Shown in pieces: positions 23,295 to 34,586 of a DNA stretch of 64,000 nucleotides (positions are counted from its first letter, which is position 1; each line of letters begins with the position of its first letter). The notes below the pieces were generated by a model. The model was not told where the DNA came from, ran no database searches, and saw only the letters and a program-made list of their open reading frames with translations. Source of the stretch: Calendula officinalis (lineage: Eukaryota > Streptophyta > Magnoliopsida > Asterales > Asteraceae); contig OY970822.1 in the NCBI GenBank assembly GCA_963853835.1, positions 23,469,058 through 23,533,057 on the forward strand, written 5' to 3'. The translations under genes were made by a program, and so were the position numbers.

Positions 23295-24700
23295 GAGTTA
23301 ATTACACAAATGGTCCTTTAAGATGATATCACATTGCAAGTGTGGTCCTAATCTTTTAATTTCAACAATCTTAGTCCTTTAAGATTACCAATTTTGCACG
23401 TTTGGTCCTTTAGGCCAATTGGTGTTAATTTTTTCTCTTAAGTCCCCCATGTGCATTGCACATGAGGGCAAATTAGTCCACCACCACCTAATTCAACCAA
23501 ACTTGCAACCCTAATTCAAAACGTAGATCTTAACCAAAACCTTAATCATGACTAATACATATCTCAATCTAACATCCAAAACAACTAAATATTGATCTCA
23601 ATATATCATCTAAAACAACTGAATCGAGCAGAAACAACAAATAAAGGTTTACAAGGAAGAACAAGAAGCTACCAGAATTTCAATTACGTTTCCTTGTTGC
23701 GGTGGTTCACATATGAAATCGATTCACGTAATCCTACAGGTAATGTTACTTGATCCGCCGCCTCTCCTCCCCCGACACAACTGGTTACTTCCTCCGGCAA
23801 CCAAAATCCTACAGGTAAGGTTACTTCCGCCACCTCTGCACTACCGATCGCTGCCTCCACCTATTGAAACCACCACACCACCATCGTAACAGCCAACAGA
23901 TTCGACGTCCATGGTGGTTTAGCAACCTAATCTGTACACGATTTAGGGTTTTGACTTATTGAAGATATTGCAAAAAACGCCGCCGTACCGGAATCCTTTC
24001 GATTTTGACTTCTTGGAAACGAAGAAGAAGTGGAAGATATTACGGGAGAAATTCCAGTTGAAACTCGCCGGATCTGTGTGAACCATGCGGCGGCGGAAGA
24101 CGGTGGTTGCGAACCAAATCTATGTGAATCCGCAACTCTCTCTCTCTCTCTCTAGCCTACGTCCACAAGTCTTTTGATTCTTCTTCATCTAAGGGTCATA
24201 TGGGTGATTCCGAGTTGATGGACCAACTTTCAGACCATTCCGCCGGCTGGTTTGGCTGGAATTTCAAAAACGGCGCCGGAAAGTGTATTTTTTGTGTTTT
24301 TGGGCTGATTTTTACGCCTTGTAATTGTGGTTTTCGGTTGTTGAAGATGTTGATGCTGATGCTGAAATTGGTTTGATTGGTTTTGGGAGGGTAGTGAAGA
24401 GTGAGGTTTTAGTGGTGATGGTGAGGAAGAGACGGCGGGGGATTGGTGGCGGTAAGTGGTGGTGCTCGGAGGAAAGTGGTTTGTGGTGATGTTTTTGTGA
24501 GGTAACAATCGAAGGTGAATAGGAGTCAAGGAGGGCAGAACACTGTTGACGGATTGAGTTTTGTGAAAAGACTAATTTGCCCTTATGTGCATTGCATATT
24601 AGGTCACTTAACAGGAAAATTTAACACCGTTTGGCCTAAAGGACCAAACGTGCAAAATTGGTAATCTTAAAGGACTAAGATTGTCGAAATTAAAATATTA
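23295..24700. mobile_element. Long-TIR Mutator-like element, copy 2 (right end truncated)
   Basis: The left end GAGTTAATTACACAAATGG and about 190 bp beyond match copy 1 at 11022. The right end matches its inverted partner only up to AAATTAAAATATTA at 24700 and lacks the terminal 60 or so bases, so no target duplication can be read. The interior is longer than in copy 1 but shares short stretches such as ATTCCGAGTTGA. Confidence 0.8.
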
Positions 24701-24701
24701 G

Positions 24702-25461
24702 CTAGAATAATTTTAATATATTTTATTCAAAATAATAATTAATTTACCAACTTTGGGATTTACTTAATGGAGGAGTAGGTTCATGTCCCATTGTGCTTTA
24801 ATTTGATGTTAAAATAAAGGAAAACTGATTGAACAAAAACAAAATGCCAAAATGGGAGTACCAAAAACATGGATATTAATGATGGTTAGTACTTCCCTCA
24901 AGCACGCAACATGGATTCGACCTACTAATGACTCGTTAAGAGAACATTGCGACCCCCTATTTAGTGGGTCTATGCTTGTTAGCAAAAACAATCACAAATT
25001 TTGCGTCCACCAATTAATGTGTGATAGCGATGATGGCCGTTGGTGGTGGTTGCAGATGATGGTGGTGTAATTTTAACTTTTTAAAGTTTAAGAGATTAAT
25101 AATGATAATTATAGTTAAGTATTAAACATATGGTCTAATAGTTCAGTTTGTTAGGGCATTGTGTTAATAATATATAGGTTAAAAGTTCAAGTCTTGTATG
25201 ATGTATATTCTTTTTATAAAACACAAATTTGTCCTGAAATATTAAATGACTTGTCTAAAAATTAAGTTTTATTAATTTGAGAAGTTAATAAATGCATTAT
25301 ATAGTAAAAGATTTTTTTTTTTAAACAACAAATATAATCTACTTTTATTTACACCATATGTTCACGACATGACTCGAACTCCTGATCTCATAGCATTATC
25401 TTTTTTTTATATAGTAAAAGATAATGCTATGAACATATGTATATTGGCCTTATGAAACCAC
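24702..25461. other. Intergenic stretch with tRNA-like SINE relics
   Basis: Around 25130-25195, TGGTCTAATAGTTCAG followed by AAAAGTTCAAGTCTTG resembles tRNA box A and box B. On the minus strand near 25395-25360, GGAGTTCGAGTCATG is another box B. GATAATGCTATGA and its inverse near 25390-25430 can fold back. No gene. Confidence 0.4.
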
Positions 25462-25464
25462 TAA

Positions 25465-26210
25465 GGCCCCGTTTGTTTTGACGTAATCCTCCGTAATCTT
25501 CTGTAATTGTAATTCAATTATATTACGGAGGACATTTGGATAAACCTTTTTTTTTCGTAATTCAATTACGACGTAATTTCGAATTACGATATTCGTTGTA
25601 ATTGAAATCCGTCCCAACACCCCACGAATTCAATTACGGTACTTTAGTAAACTAACAAATTTGAATATTTTATATGCTTCAGATTTTAAAATCGTTTAAA
25701 AAAATTTAAAAAAATTTAAAAAATTTAAAAATTTAAAAAATTTTAAAAAAAATAAAAAATTTAAAAAAATTTAAAAAATTTTTAAAAAAATTTAAAAAAT
25801 TTAAAAAAATTTTAAAAAATTTAAAAAAATTTAAAAAACTTAAAAAATTTTAAAAAGATTTTAAAAATTTAAAAATTATAAATATTTTCAAAAACTAAAA
25901 TAAATTTAAAAATAAAAACTATTTAATTTTTTGAAGTAAACAAATAATAAAAAGTTTTAAAAAAATAAAAAAATAATGATATAAAAAATAAAAAATAAAA
26001 AATAAAAAATAGTAAAATATTAAAATATTAAAAAAGTTTTTTATAAAAGTTTTTATAAAAAGTCATAAGTATTGATTTTAATTACAACTCAAAATTTTGG
26101 TAACCAAACGCGTAACCGTATTCAATTACGACTCAATTCAATTACAACCAAATTCAATTACAACCGATTTCAATTACATTACGAAGGATTACGTTAAGCC
26201 AAACGCCCCC
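25465..26210. mobile_element. Tourist-like MITE (PIF/Harbinger) with extreme AT core
   Basis: Ends GGCCCCGTTTGTTTTGACG and, reversed, GGGGGCGTTTGGCTTAACG, with TAA target duplications at 25462-25464 and 26211-26213. Subterminal GTAATCCTCCGTAAT is mirrored at the right end. The core (about 25680-26040) is nearly pure A/T, made of AAAATTTAAAAAA-like blocks. Confidence 0.88.
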
Positions 26211-26464
26211 TAAAGAATGAGGACCTACACACAGAATAATTGGATTGGCTTTTGCATTACATTTACATACATTCACGAGGTGGCCGGTATAAGCATTTTC
26301 CCCACCACACCCAACGTCGTGATTGAATTATAGTGGGGTACAACTGATTACTGAAATTGGTGTTATGCACACATTTTTAATATTAGTTAGATAAATTTTA
26401 GTTTGAACATGTAATCGACTTTGAAGGGTCGTTTAGGCGTATTTGTGGGGTTTTAGTTGGTCGG

Positions 26465-26818
26465 CAGGGGCATATCTAGTATGTAGCACACGGTGGCACG
26501 TGCTACTATTCGAAAAATTTCGGTACGGTAAAATTTTGAAACTTTTTTTTTGTTATTGTATTTTGAATACATTAATATATATCCGAAAAGTCAAATAATA
26601 CATGTATGTTGGTTAGCACAGCTGGCTAACACCTTGTGCATGTATATGGTAGGTCTAGAGTTCGAATCTTGTCTCTCTTACTTTTATAAATCAATTTTTT
26701 TTCCTTTCTTAGCCCATATATTTCAATTTTTTTCTTTTTAACTCTAAATATTTCAAAAAAAGTTCTTTATATCACCACAAGGGTGCTACCACTGTGGAAT
26801 TTTCTAGTTCCGCCCCTG
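26465..26818. mobile_element. hAT-type MITE containing a tRNA-like segment
   Basis: Ends CAGGGGC and GCCCCTG with an imperfect inverted repeat extending to the GTGGTAGCAC-like region, and a perfect 8-bp target duplication TTGGTCGG at 26457-26464 and 26819-26826. Inside, GGTTAGCACAGCTGGCTAAC and GAGTTCGAATCTTG (26609-26680) look like tRNA box A and box B. Confidence 0.88.
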
Positions 26819-26826
26819 TTGGTCGG

Positions 26827-29001
26827 CAATTTGCACCACTTATTTCTGTAGTAACCTCATGCCACTACGAACATCTGCTATCTGCCTCAGGAGGACGGCA
26901 TATTATTTTATTTTATTTTTGCCACAGATCGAGTTTATAGTGCTGTTTTAGCACATTTTTGTGGGTTTTTATAGAAATTGCATAAAATTCAAATCTGAGA
27001 ATCAAATCCAGATTTCCGGCCCGATAGATCCGACCCGAAGCCGCCCGGTTTTACAACCGCCTTTGGCAGTTCTTGGTGGTATATGCATGCATGAATCAAG
27101 CATCATTTTTGGCCATGGGTAACTTGTACGAATTCACATAACTCACACACATTCTTAGTTTTTTATAAACGATCATGATTTTACCCAATTTGAGGTTTCA
27201 ATTGTACATTTGTACCATCAAAATGCTTTAATCTAACTGTGATTCATGACTACAAAATTTTCCAAGCATTCAAACTAAGTACAAATTTCTAACAGAAGAC
27301 TGTGTATCTCACTTCCATTGTAGCATGATTTTGTCAGATTAAATATCCATTGTTTTATTTATTTATGAAGAGCTGCTCTAAAAGCATAATTTATATAATC
27401 AATAGCGAGCACTAAGATAATGTAATTGGATTCCCAAAAGAAGATGCCTAGCATAAGCCAAAAATAAAGGAAGTTCTATTCCCTTCCACCATGTAAAAGG
27501 CATCTTAAAAGTGTGTTTCATTATATTTGTTTCTACAATATAAGATTTATAACAATATTTTAATATACATGAAATAATAAATTAATAAATCATCTTTACT
27601 AAACTTAATTCAGTGATTATCCCTCATGATAAGCATGGAGTATGTGATAAATTTACATTGTGTTCTTCTAAAGATGATCGCAAACATTTATTACATAAAA
27701 TAAACCATCGTGGCTTAAATATGGAATATTTTTGGATTTATGTTAAAGCTAAGACATTTGAAATTGTTTATTTAACATGTTATTAACATTAATCATAAAA
27801 TCACGATGATTTGTTTAGATTTTCTATAACATCCTTCGGATCTCATAAATATTATCTCAAATCAATCACAATTTAAAAAATAATAAAAAGGTTAGTGCCT
27901 CGTGCACACATCTCCTCCACACACACGCCACATACACATATTTACATTTTTTTTTGCATGCTCAAAATACCCTAGCAAACATAGGCCATATGCACATATT
28001 TCCGTACACATATGTATACTAGCATGTGTCTGTTTTTTTTAACAACAAAAAAGAGACAGTAGATGTATGATTGTTAAAAAATTATCTTGTTGATATTCCT
28101 TATTCGAAGAGACTAAGTTTTTTTTTTTTTTTGTTGTTATTGTTAGAGTGGGTTTAATTAACCTTGTCAACATCTGAACTTTTTTTTGTCCTAATCTAAT
28201 TTGAACTTTTTGGCACTTGTCATATTATCTTAGACATAAACATTTATATAGTTTGTCTAATACAATCTAGACAAAAAAGTTCAGAAATGATGGACGAGAA
28301 TCGCAAGTGCCAAATAAGCACACATACACATATGTCAGTTTATGAAATTCAAAAGAGCAGTACTGAAATAGGCATTGCATGTCATAATAACTTATTTTTT
28401 ATTAACTTATAATCTAGGCAATATTTACAATAGAAAAGTAAGTAATTAACATCCACTTTTTTATATTATAGGCAAAATAATGGAAGTTTGTTTCCGTTGA
28501 AGATGTAGGTTGATAGATAAATCGAGGCTCTACCCTGTAAACACATAGAACCGGTAAACCGCCAGCAAGGAATTGCAGAATACAAGATTTGAATTTGACA
28601 CCTACTTTGATGAGGTAAAACATGTTATATACTGAAATTGGACTATTTAGACCAGCTTTGCACGATTCCATTTTTTAGTGTTGTTAAGAATTAAAATAAG
28701 ATGGTAACATTTTTATATTCCAACATAAAAAAATTGAAGTTAGAGTAGATGTTACTTCACACTAACTTATTATTATCCAAAATTTGAGGGCCCATATGCT
28801 TCCAAAAGCAAATTCAAAACCCCAATAACATACTATTACCACTTCACTATATTATGTCATTCCCTCCTTTTCTTCTTTTTTCCAGTCCCAATGCAGCATT
28901 CATTAACCATAATAATAAATTGACCTAACTTTCTTCCATTCAACAAATTTACCTTTAATTAAAACCCAATTCTATCTTGGATTCTGTTTTTCATTTCCAC
29001 A
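26827..29001. other. AT-rich intergenic region upstream of the receptor kinase
   Basis: No gene recognised. CTGAACTTTTTTTTGTC (about 28173) and its inverse GACAAAAAAGTTCAG (about 28272) form a short foldback, perhaps a tiny MITE. The last 150 bases before the ATG are pyrimidine-rich and could be promoter and 5' UTR. Confidence 0.4.
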
Positions 29002-31762
29002 ATGAAGTTTTTTCCTTGCTTCATCTTCATATTCATCTTCATCTTCGTTTCTTCTGTTGCTACTGATTCTTTCTCAGAAGCACTTTTGAGCTTGAAATCA
29101 GAGTTTATTCTTCGATCAAACGTTTTAAACGACTGGGTTATTCCTCAAGAACAAAAAAATTCCGCTAAAATTTACGCGTGTTCATGGACCGGCGTACAAT
29201 GCGATCAAAACTCAACAAAAATCACAGGTTTAAACCTTTCGTTTAAGAATCTCGGTGGGGTTTTATCTGGGAATCAGTTCAATCAATTTGTTGATTTAAT
29301 CGATTTCAACATAAGTCACAATTCGTTTTCTGGTGAACTCCCAACTGGGATCTTTAATCTCACGAGCTTAGAATCGTTGGATATTAGCAGAAACAATTTC
29401 TCTGGTGTTTTCCCAATTGGGATTTCAAATCTTCGAAATTTAATTGTTCTTGATGCGTTCAGTAACAGCTTTTCTGGATCACTTCCACCAGATGTTTGTG
29501 AAAATGCCCCTGTGAAAATTCTTAATTTTGCTGGAAGTTATTTCAGTGGAGTAATTCCTGGTAGTTACGGATCATGTAAAAGCCTTGAATTTCTTCATTT
29601 AGCTGGTAATTTTTTAACTGGAGATTTACCAATTGAATTTGGTCAACTGAAAAATATCCTTCATATGGAAATTGGTTATAATTCATATGAAGGTAATATC
29701 CCATGGCAATTTGGTAATATGAGACAACTTGAGTATCTTGATATAGCTGATGCTAATATTTCAGGTTTAATTCCAAAAGAATTAGGTAATTTAACTAAAC
29801 TCAATACACTATTTCTCTTCAAAAATCATCTTTCTGGGTTTATTCCAAATGAAATTAGTAACATTTTTAGTCTTTCAAGTTTAGATCTTTCCGATAATTT
29901 ACTTTCTGGCCCAATTCCAGAAAGTTTTTCAGAATTAAAAAATCTGAAACTGTTAAGTGTTATGTATAATGACATGAATGGTTCTGTTCCTCAAGGAATT
30001 GCTAAACTTCCAAATTTAGAATCACTTTTAATTTGGGATAATTTCTTTAGTGGTCAACTTCCACAAGAATTGGGTCAACACTCAAAACTCAAATGGGTTG
30101 ATGTGTCAACAAATGATTTTGTTGGATTTATTCCACCAGATATTTGTTCAGGAAAACAGTTGACCAGATTAATGCTTTTTTCAAATTATTTCTCCGGTCA
30201 ACTCTCGTCAATTTCAAATTGTTCTTCACTAGTTCGTGTTCGTCTCGAAGATAATTTGTTTTCGGGTGGAATTCCTTTCGATATATTTCATATTTTAAAT
30301 CTTGAACATTTTAATGTGTCGAATAACCCAAATCTTGGTGGAATCGTACCCGAAAAAACATGGTCTTTACCCGTTCTCAAGAATTTTTCAACCAAATTTT
30401 GCAATATTTCGGGTATCATTCCTGGATTTCTGTTATGTAAATCGTTAACTGTTATCGAATTAAACGGAAATCGTTTATCGGGAACAATCCCGGAAACCAT
30501 GTCGGTTTGCGAAAACCTTGAAACGTTAGATTTAGCCGAAAATAACTTTTCGGGTGAAATCCCAGTGAATTTAGGAAGCTTAAACAAGTTAAAGTTTCTT
30601 AATTTATCATATAACGATCTTTCGGGTTCAATTCCTACTGAAAATAAATTCAAAAAAATGGATACTAATTCCTTTATTGGAAACCCGAATCTTTGTGGTT
30701 TACCACTTGACAAACAATGTCATAACGGGAATGGAATATCGAACGGAATGGAATTAGGAAGAAGAAGTAATCACAAAGTTGCTTGGGTACTTGTACTATG
30801 TGCAATAGTGGTTGTACTCTCGGGTTTACTTTTCGGGATCGTTTACTATCGAAGACAAATCGTTAATCGTAACTGGAAAATGGTGTCGTTTGGTGAATTA
30901 CCCGTACTTAAAGCTGCTGATGTTTTAAAAAGTTTTGATTCAATTGAAACTGAAACATATTCATCAAATTCGGTTTGTAAAGCGGTTTTATTAAATGGGA
31001 TGACAATAATTGTGAAAAAGATCGAATGGGGAACAAAAAGTTGGGATCTTTTTGTGGATTTTGTGAACCGAATTGGTAACGCACGGGAGAAGAATTTAAT
31101 TCGGTTATTGGGTTTTTGTTATAATAAGAATCTTGGTTATTTGCTGTATGAGTATTTGCCAAATGGAAATCTTGATGAAAAAATAGGAATTAAGAGAGAT
31201 TGGGGTTCAAAACATAGGTTAATTATTAATATTGCAAGAGGATTATATTTTCTTCATCATGATTGTCATCCTGCTATTTCTCATGGAAATTTGAAGTCGA
31301 GTAATGTGATTTTTGATGAAAATATGGAGCCGCATTTGGCGGAATTCGGGTTCAAAACCATTTCTGCAATGGAAACAGGTACAAAATCTGCAATGATTCA
31401 ACTTTAGTATTTTACAGATGATGAATTCTGAGTATTTAATATAATTTAATTTTATGACAGGTGAATACAAGGGTCTCATGGAACATGAATTGAAAGATGA
31501 CATATTCAACTTTGGAGAGATTGTTTTGGAGATCTTAACAAACGGGAAGCGAAAAAATGGTGGAACAAGTGTACACAGAACACCAAAAGATGTTTTATTG
31601 AAAGAAATCTATAATGAAAATGAAGTTTTGGCTTCTTCAAAATCTATTAAAGAAGAAATAAAATTGGTTGTTGAAATTGTTCTTCGTTGCACTACTAACA
31701 AGCAGTCGGATAGACCTTCAATGGATAATGTTTTAAACATTCTTTCATCTAAAATGAAATGA
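29002..31762 (+). CDS. MOL1: LRR receptor-like pseudokinase, MOL1-like (LRR subfamily XI)
   Basis: Two exons (29002-31378 and 31461-31762, GT-AG intron of 82 bp, phase 1) encode about 892 residues. Order: signal peptide (1-21), LRR cap with CSWTGVQC near residue 62, about 20 leucine-rich repeats, a second cysteine pair (LCGLPLDKQC), transmembrane helix around 594-614, and a kinase-like domain (about 640-885). The ectodomain closely recalls Arabidopsis MOL1 (AT5G51350), which restrains cambium activity; close relatives such as PXY bind CLE peptides. The intron falls inside the kinase domain just after the EFG motif, as in related receptors. The kinase has the VKK lysine near residue 672, but the glycine loop is absent, HRD is HGN (about 761-763) and DFG is EFG (about 781), so catalysis is unlikely. 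Orthology rests on memory of the family. Confidence 0.9.
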
Positions 31763-31976
31763 GAATCTTGGTCTTTTTTGCATCTTTGAGTTGTTAAGTA
31801 GTGTAGTTTATCAAAATGTTGATATATGGTTTGTATAATTGGCTTTCTTTGCCCTTATTAGGATATTGTTATGTGGTGAATTAAGCTAAGCTCCTAATGA
31901 TGTTGTGTAACATGAAAATTAAGGTTGTAAATCTTTTGGAGTACTTTTCACACACTTGAACGTTTCACAACTCTCG
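31763..31976. other. 3' flank of the receptor kinase gene
   Basis: Probably the 3' UTR and downstream region; T-rich with no ORF or repeat. Confidence 0.4.
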
Positions 31977-31979
31977 TTA

Positions 31980-33707
31980 GAGAAGGGGGTGTGGTGGCGA
32001 AGGGGTGCCCACGTCGGACGCCACGTCGGCTCGTCGTGCTCGCCACCACACAGTGCGTTACGTGAGCGAGCCACGGCGCAGGACCATCAACGAACCCAAC
32101 GAGCGAATGGTGAGATGCCACGTGGACTAGCCGTTGGCAACGGCTAGTTTGACCGAAAATTAATTTTTTTTAATATTTTTTTAAAAATAAAACCTATTAT
32201 AAATAACCCCTTTAACCATAATCTTTTTTCACACCATCTTCTACACACTCTCAACAATTTCTTACACTTTCACTCTCAAAAACTCACAAAAATGTCTCAA
32301 CCACCACATCCCGATTGGATGAACGGTATTCTTGGATGGGGAAGTTCCAGCTCACCAGCGTCCAATCCGTCAACACCTTCGTCCCAACAATCGGTATCGT
32401 CCACCCAAAATACCGAAATGCCGGCGTCCAATCCCTATGGTACGCAATATGTGTTGCCGGCATTTTCCCAAGAGCACTACAACTAATTTATGCTTCAACA
32501 ATTTCAAAACCTTCAACAACATCCCCCTCAAATGTGGTCACAAACACAATCTTCACAACCACAACCTTCACAACCTCAAGACCCCGCGGCCGTTGAAAAG
32601 GCGAGAAGAAAGGGGGAAAAAGTTGCTGTCAACTTAAGTCAGACGGTCATGCGGTGGGACGCCGCACAAGAATTGTTATTGGCCGAGTGTTGGGTTAGCG
32701 TTTCCAAGGATGCCGAAAAGGGCGCCGACCAATCCGATGAATGTTTTTGGAACAAAATCCTAGTTGAGTTCAACAAGGATGTTGATAAGCCGCGTACCAA
32801 AGACATGTTGACGGGGAAGTGGACGACTTTAAACGGTAATTGTCAACGTTTCAACGGTATCTACAAACGTTTACAACGTACAAGTAGAAGCGGTGAAAAT
32901 GAGGTCGACCTCGTGTCCGACAAGCGTACCGTGACGAGTCGGCGTCAAAAAAACAATTTAACAACGAAGGTGCGTGGGAAGTTTTGAGAAAATGCCCGAA
33001 ATGGGACGCCCACGGGCCCATTTCGCTATCCGATAACGAAGAACTTTTCAGGGAAGATACAAGACCACGTCCGGCGGGAAAGTCTCGTAAGGCAAAAAAA
33101 AAGTAGATCGGAAAGTTCATTCGGCACTAACACCGTCAGAAGTGCCGCACCGCCGGACCTTGGCGAGGCTATGATGGCCGAGTTTAGGCGGAAAAGTGAA
33201 GCCGCTCAATCGGCTTACGAAAGGTTAAAGGCGCGGGATGACGTTTTCGTGCGGTTGGAAGAATTGCGATTTCTAAGCACCAACACCCACGGGTTGGGGC
33301 GTCAGGATAGGGCGAGAATCGTTAAGGAAAAAAAGGCGATCCGCGAAAAATACCCTGTCGAAGAAAATGAACTTGACGTGGACGATGACGATGGGTAGTT
33401 TTTTTTAGTTTATTTTTTCGCTATTTTTTTCTTATTTTTCGGTATTTTTTTTTTTAATTTTCGGTAATTTTTTTTATTTTTCGGTAATTTTTTTTCTTTT
33501 TTAGGTATTTTAATTTGTATTATGTAATTTTTATTTTAATGAAGTATTATGTTTTTTAAAAAAAAGAAAAAAAAGGGGTGGGGCCCAAATGGCTTAAGTG
33601 ATAGTAGGGGGTATTTGAGGGTTTTGAATGTGAAATGTGAAATGGTGATGTGGCGCAGAGGTGACGCATATGTGGCTTCCGACTTGGGGTGACCACACCC
33701 ATTGCTC
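31980..33707 (+). mobile_element. PIF/Harbinger derivative carrying ORF1 only
   Basis: Ends GAGAAGGGGGTGTGGT and, reversed, GAGCAATGGGTGTGGT, with TTA target duplications at 31977-31979 and 33708-33710. The 1.7-kb element carries a Myb/SANT-like ORF1 and no transposase, so it could move only with an enzyme supplied by another element. The termini differ from those of the 9984-17325 element, so it is a different family. Confidence 0.85.
32292..33398 (+). pseudogene. Myb/SANT-like, NAM-associated ORF1 of the Harbinger derivative
   Basis: The plus-strand product begins MSQPPHPDWMNGILGW with a Ser/Pro/Gln-rich N-terminus, followed by a trihelix-like DNA-binding region (WDAAQELLLAECWVSVSKDA, FWNKILVEFNK) and a C-terminal basic, helical NAM-associated part (AWEVLRKCPKWDAH, EFRRKSEAAQSAYERLKARD) ending in an acidic tail. 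This protein type is often annotated as glutathione S-transferase T3-like in Asteraceae but is a transposon DNA-binding protein. It is broken by an in-frame TAA at 32484-32486, a one-base loss near 32925 and a shift in an A-run near 33100. Confidence 0.8.
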
Positions 33708-33993
33708 TTACAAGAACAGACAGTAGAACCCAAAGATGACAAGTCCATAGATACTATTATTAATGTTCTTATTTTGATATTACCCTTATTATACATTTAG
33801 CATAAATATTTCACTGTTCATTAAGAATACAAAACCCCGTTCCGTAATTTCATTGTTTGCCGTTTGTCTGGTAAGTGAAACAGAAGTAGGCTAAAGTCAT
33901 GCCAAATGGCAGCACATATGCAAATGTTTTCAACGTCTCACTTTAACTCTTCTAATTTTTTTTTCATATTTTTTTTTACCATAAATAAAATTG

Positions 33994-34297
33994 TGTTATG
34001 AATTAACTTTAATTAAGGCCCTATTAGCACTTTAATCAAACTACTTGAAGGTTATAAATAAGAACAAGAACAAGATGGAGAGAGTTTATAACACTTAAGA
34101 AAGTGTATTTTTAGGTGCAATTTACATCTTCACTTACATGAGTATTTATACTACAAATTTTACACTTGAACCCATACTTAGTAATAGTACAAAGACACAA
34201 TCTTGGGTAAAACATTAATTGGATTGGACAAGGAGGTTGACTAATTGATCATCCACTTGTTTAGCTTCATTATTGATTTATCTTCACTATTATAACA
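33994..34297 (-). repeat. 3' LTR of the Copia element
   Basis: 304 bp, TGTTATGAAT to TATAACA on the plus strand. Three substitutions relative to the 5' LTR. Confidence 0.95.
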
Positions 34298-34586
34298 CTC
34301 CCCCTTGGATGACAATTATTCAGCCGGATTTCAACTTTAAAGTACTGCCTCGTTAAAAACCTTTGCTAAAGAAAACCCAGTGGGAAAAAACTTTAGCGAA
34401 GGGAAAAAGAGTGCAGTGTATAGTTGACTCCTCCTCATGTAGACATCTATCACATCTGATGAACGTGTCGCATTCCAATACTGTGAACATGTTTTCTAAA
34501 CATTGCAGTAGGGAGTGACTTTGTGAAAAGATCTGCTGAATTATTACTAGATTGGACGTATTTCATTTCGATCTGATTTTCCTTTA

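Noticed and set aside
24230..24529. Pro/Ser/His/Gln-rich 99-codon minus-strand ORF
   Set aside because: Lies inside the long-TIR element copy 2; low complexity and no homologue recognised. Could be captured sequence but not a supported gene.
26609..26685. Possible functional tRNA gene
   Set aside because: Boxes A and B are present but I could not fold a convincing cloverleaf, and it lies within a MITE.
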